From Croceibacterium atlanticum (GTDB taxonomy: Bacteria > Pseudomonadota > Alphaproteobacteria > Sphingomonadales > Sphingomonadaceae), in contig NZ_CP011452.2 of assembly GCF_001008165.2 (NCBI RefSeq), forward strand, positions 930,001-994,000: a stretch of DNA of 64,000 nucleotides. The letters are read 5' to 3'. Of the stretch, positions 63,902 through 64,000 are shown piece by piece. The notes under the pieces were generated by a model. The model saw only the letters and a list, made by a program, of their open reading frames with translations. It was not told where the DNA came from and searched no databases. The position numbers and the translations under genes were made by a program. Numbering within the stretch: position 1 is the first letter of the stretch; the number at the start of each line of letters is the position of its first letter.

Positions 63902-64000
63902 CTAATCCCGCTCCCGCGCCAGCAATTCACGCTTGATATCCAGGCCATAGGCATAGCCGCCCAGCGTTCCGTCACTGCGCACTACGCGGTGGCAGGGTAT
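63902..64000 (-). CDS. Methylated-DNA-[protein]-cysteine S-methyltransferase, C-terminal end only
   Basis: Only the last 32 codons are in the window. They begin [19 protein letters not shown], the active-site PCHRV region that repairs O6-methylguanine, and end with LLARERD. The N-terminal part, including any Ada-like domain, lies beyond base 64000. Confidence 0.9.
   Translation of the reverse strand: MPCHRVVRSDGTLGGYAYGLDIKRELLARERD

Overview
The window is high-GC DNA from an alphaproteobacterium, most likely a sphingomonad (Sphingomonadales, possibly Erythrobacteraceae). The reasons are two large TonB-dependent receptors beside catabolic genes, a class I lysyl-tRNA synthetase, a CobT-like VWA protein, and the alphaproteobacterial order rpmF-plsX-fabH-ihfA-merR. 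I saw no tRNA, rRNA, CRISPR array, transposase or integrase.

Region 1 (1-13.2 kb) looks like a D-amino-acid or peptide utilisation locus. It holds a dicarboxylate/amino-acid:cation symporter (3' end outside the window), a divergent LysR regulator, and a leftward gene set dgcN-dgcA-D-aminoacylase-TonB receptor. A secreted NylB-like serine hydrolase is divergent from dgcN, and a second TonB receptor faces the hydrolase. DgcN and DgcA are the two enzymes of the recently described N-acetyl route for D-glutamate breakdown.

Region 2 (13.5-27.8 kb) appears to be a LacI-controlled catabolic cluster: CapA-family protein, LacI regulator, CocE-type esterase lipoprotein, and a long leftward gene string. 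The string runs DUF819 permease, amidohydrolase, di-heme peroxidase-like protein, OmpA-domain protein, MmgE/PrpD, cytochrome P450, alpha/beta hydrolase, and a tannase-family gene broken by one extra G. Four near-identical 14-bp palindromes (consensus TGCAAGCGCTTRCA) and one weaker copy sit in its promoter regions, which defines a candidate regulon. Several proteins are atypical: the P450 lacks the acid-alcohol pair, the di-heme protein has a CX3CH motif, and the alpha/beta hydrolase lacks the usual His-Gly-Phe.

Region 3 (27.9-38.4 kb) is mostly housekeeping: a methyltransferase, M28 peptidase, EttA, acylphosphatase, ClC channel, RcnB-like protein, 2OG-Fe(II) oxygenase, LysK and MscS.

Region 4 (38.5-43.7 kb) is a second small catabolic operon: MoaF-like protein, Tat-exported SnoaL-like protein, an intact tannase-family lipoprotein and an exported amidohydrolase. 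The last gene starts at TTG, and its Shine-Dalgarno sequence can be hidden in a strong intercistronic hairpin.

Region 5 (43.8-64 kb) is core genome: a Pro/Ala-rich membrane protein, DinG helicase, SixA, MerR, IHF-alpha, FabH, PlsX, L32, an MBL hydrolase, an S24 repressor divergent from two small genes, a hydroxyacid dehydrogenase, CysS, LrgA/LrgB, a small membrane protein, CobT, a transaldolase-like aldolase, a DUF4197 lipoprotein, PriA, a YdeI/OmdA-like protein, and the C-terminus of a methylguanine-DNA methyltransferase.
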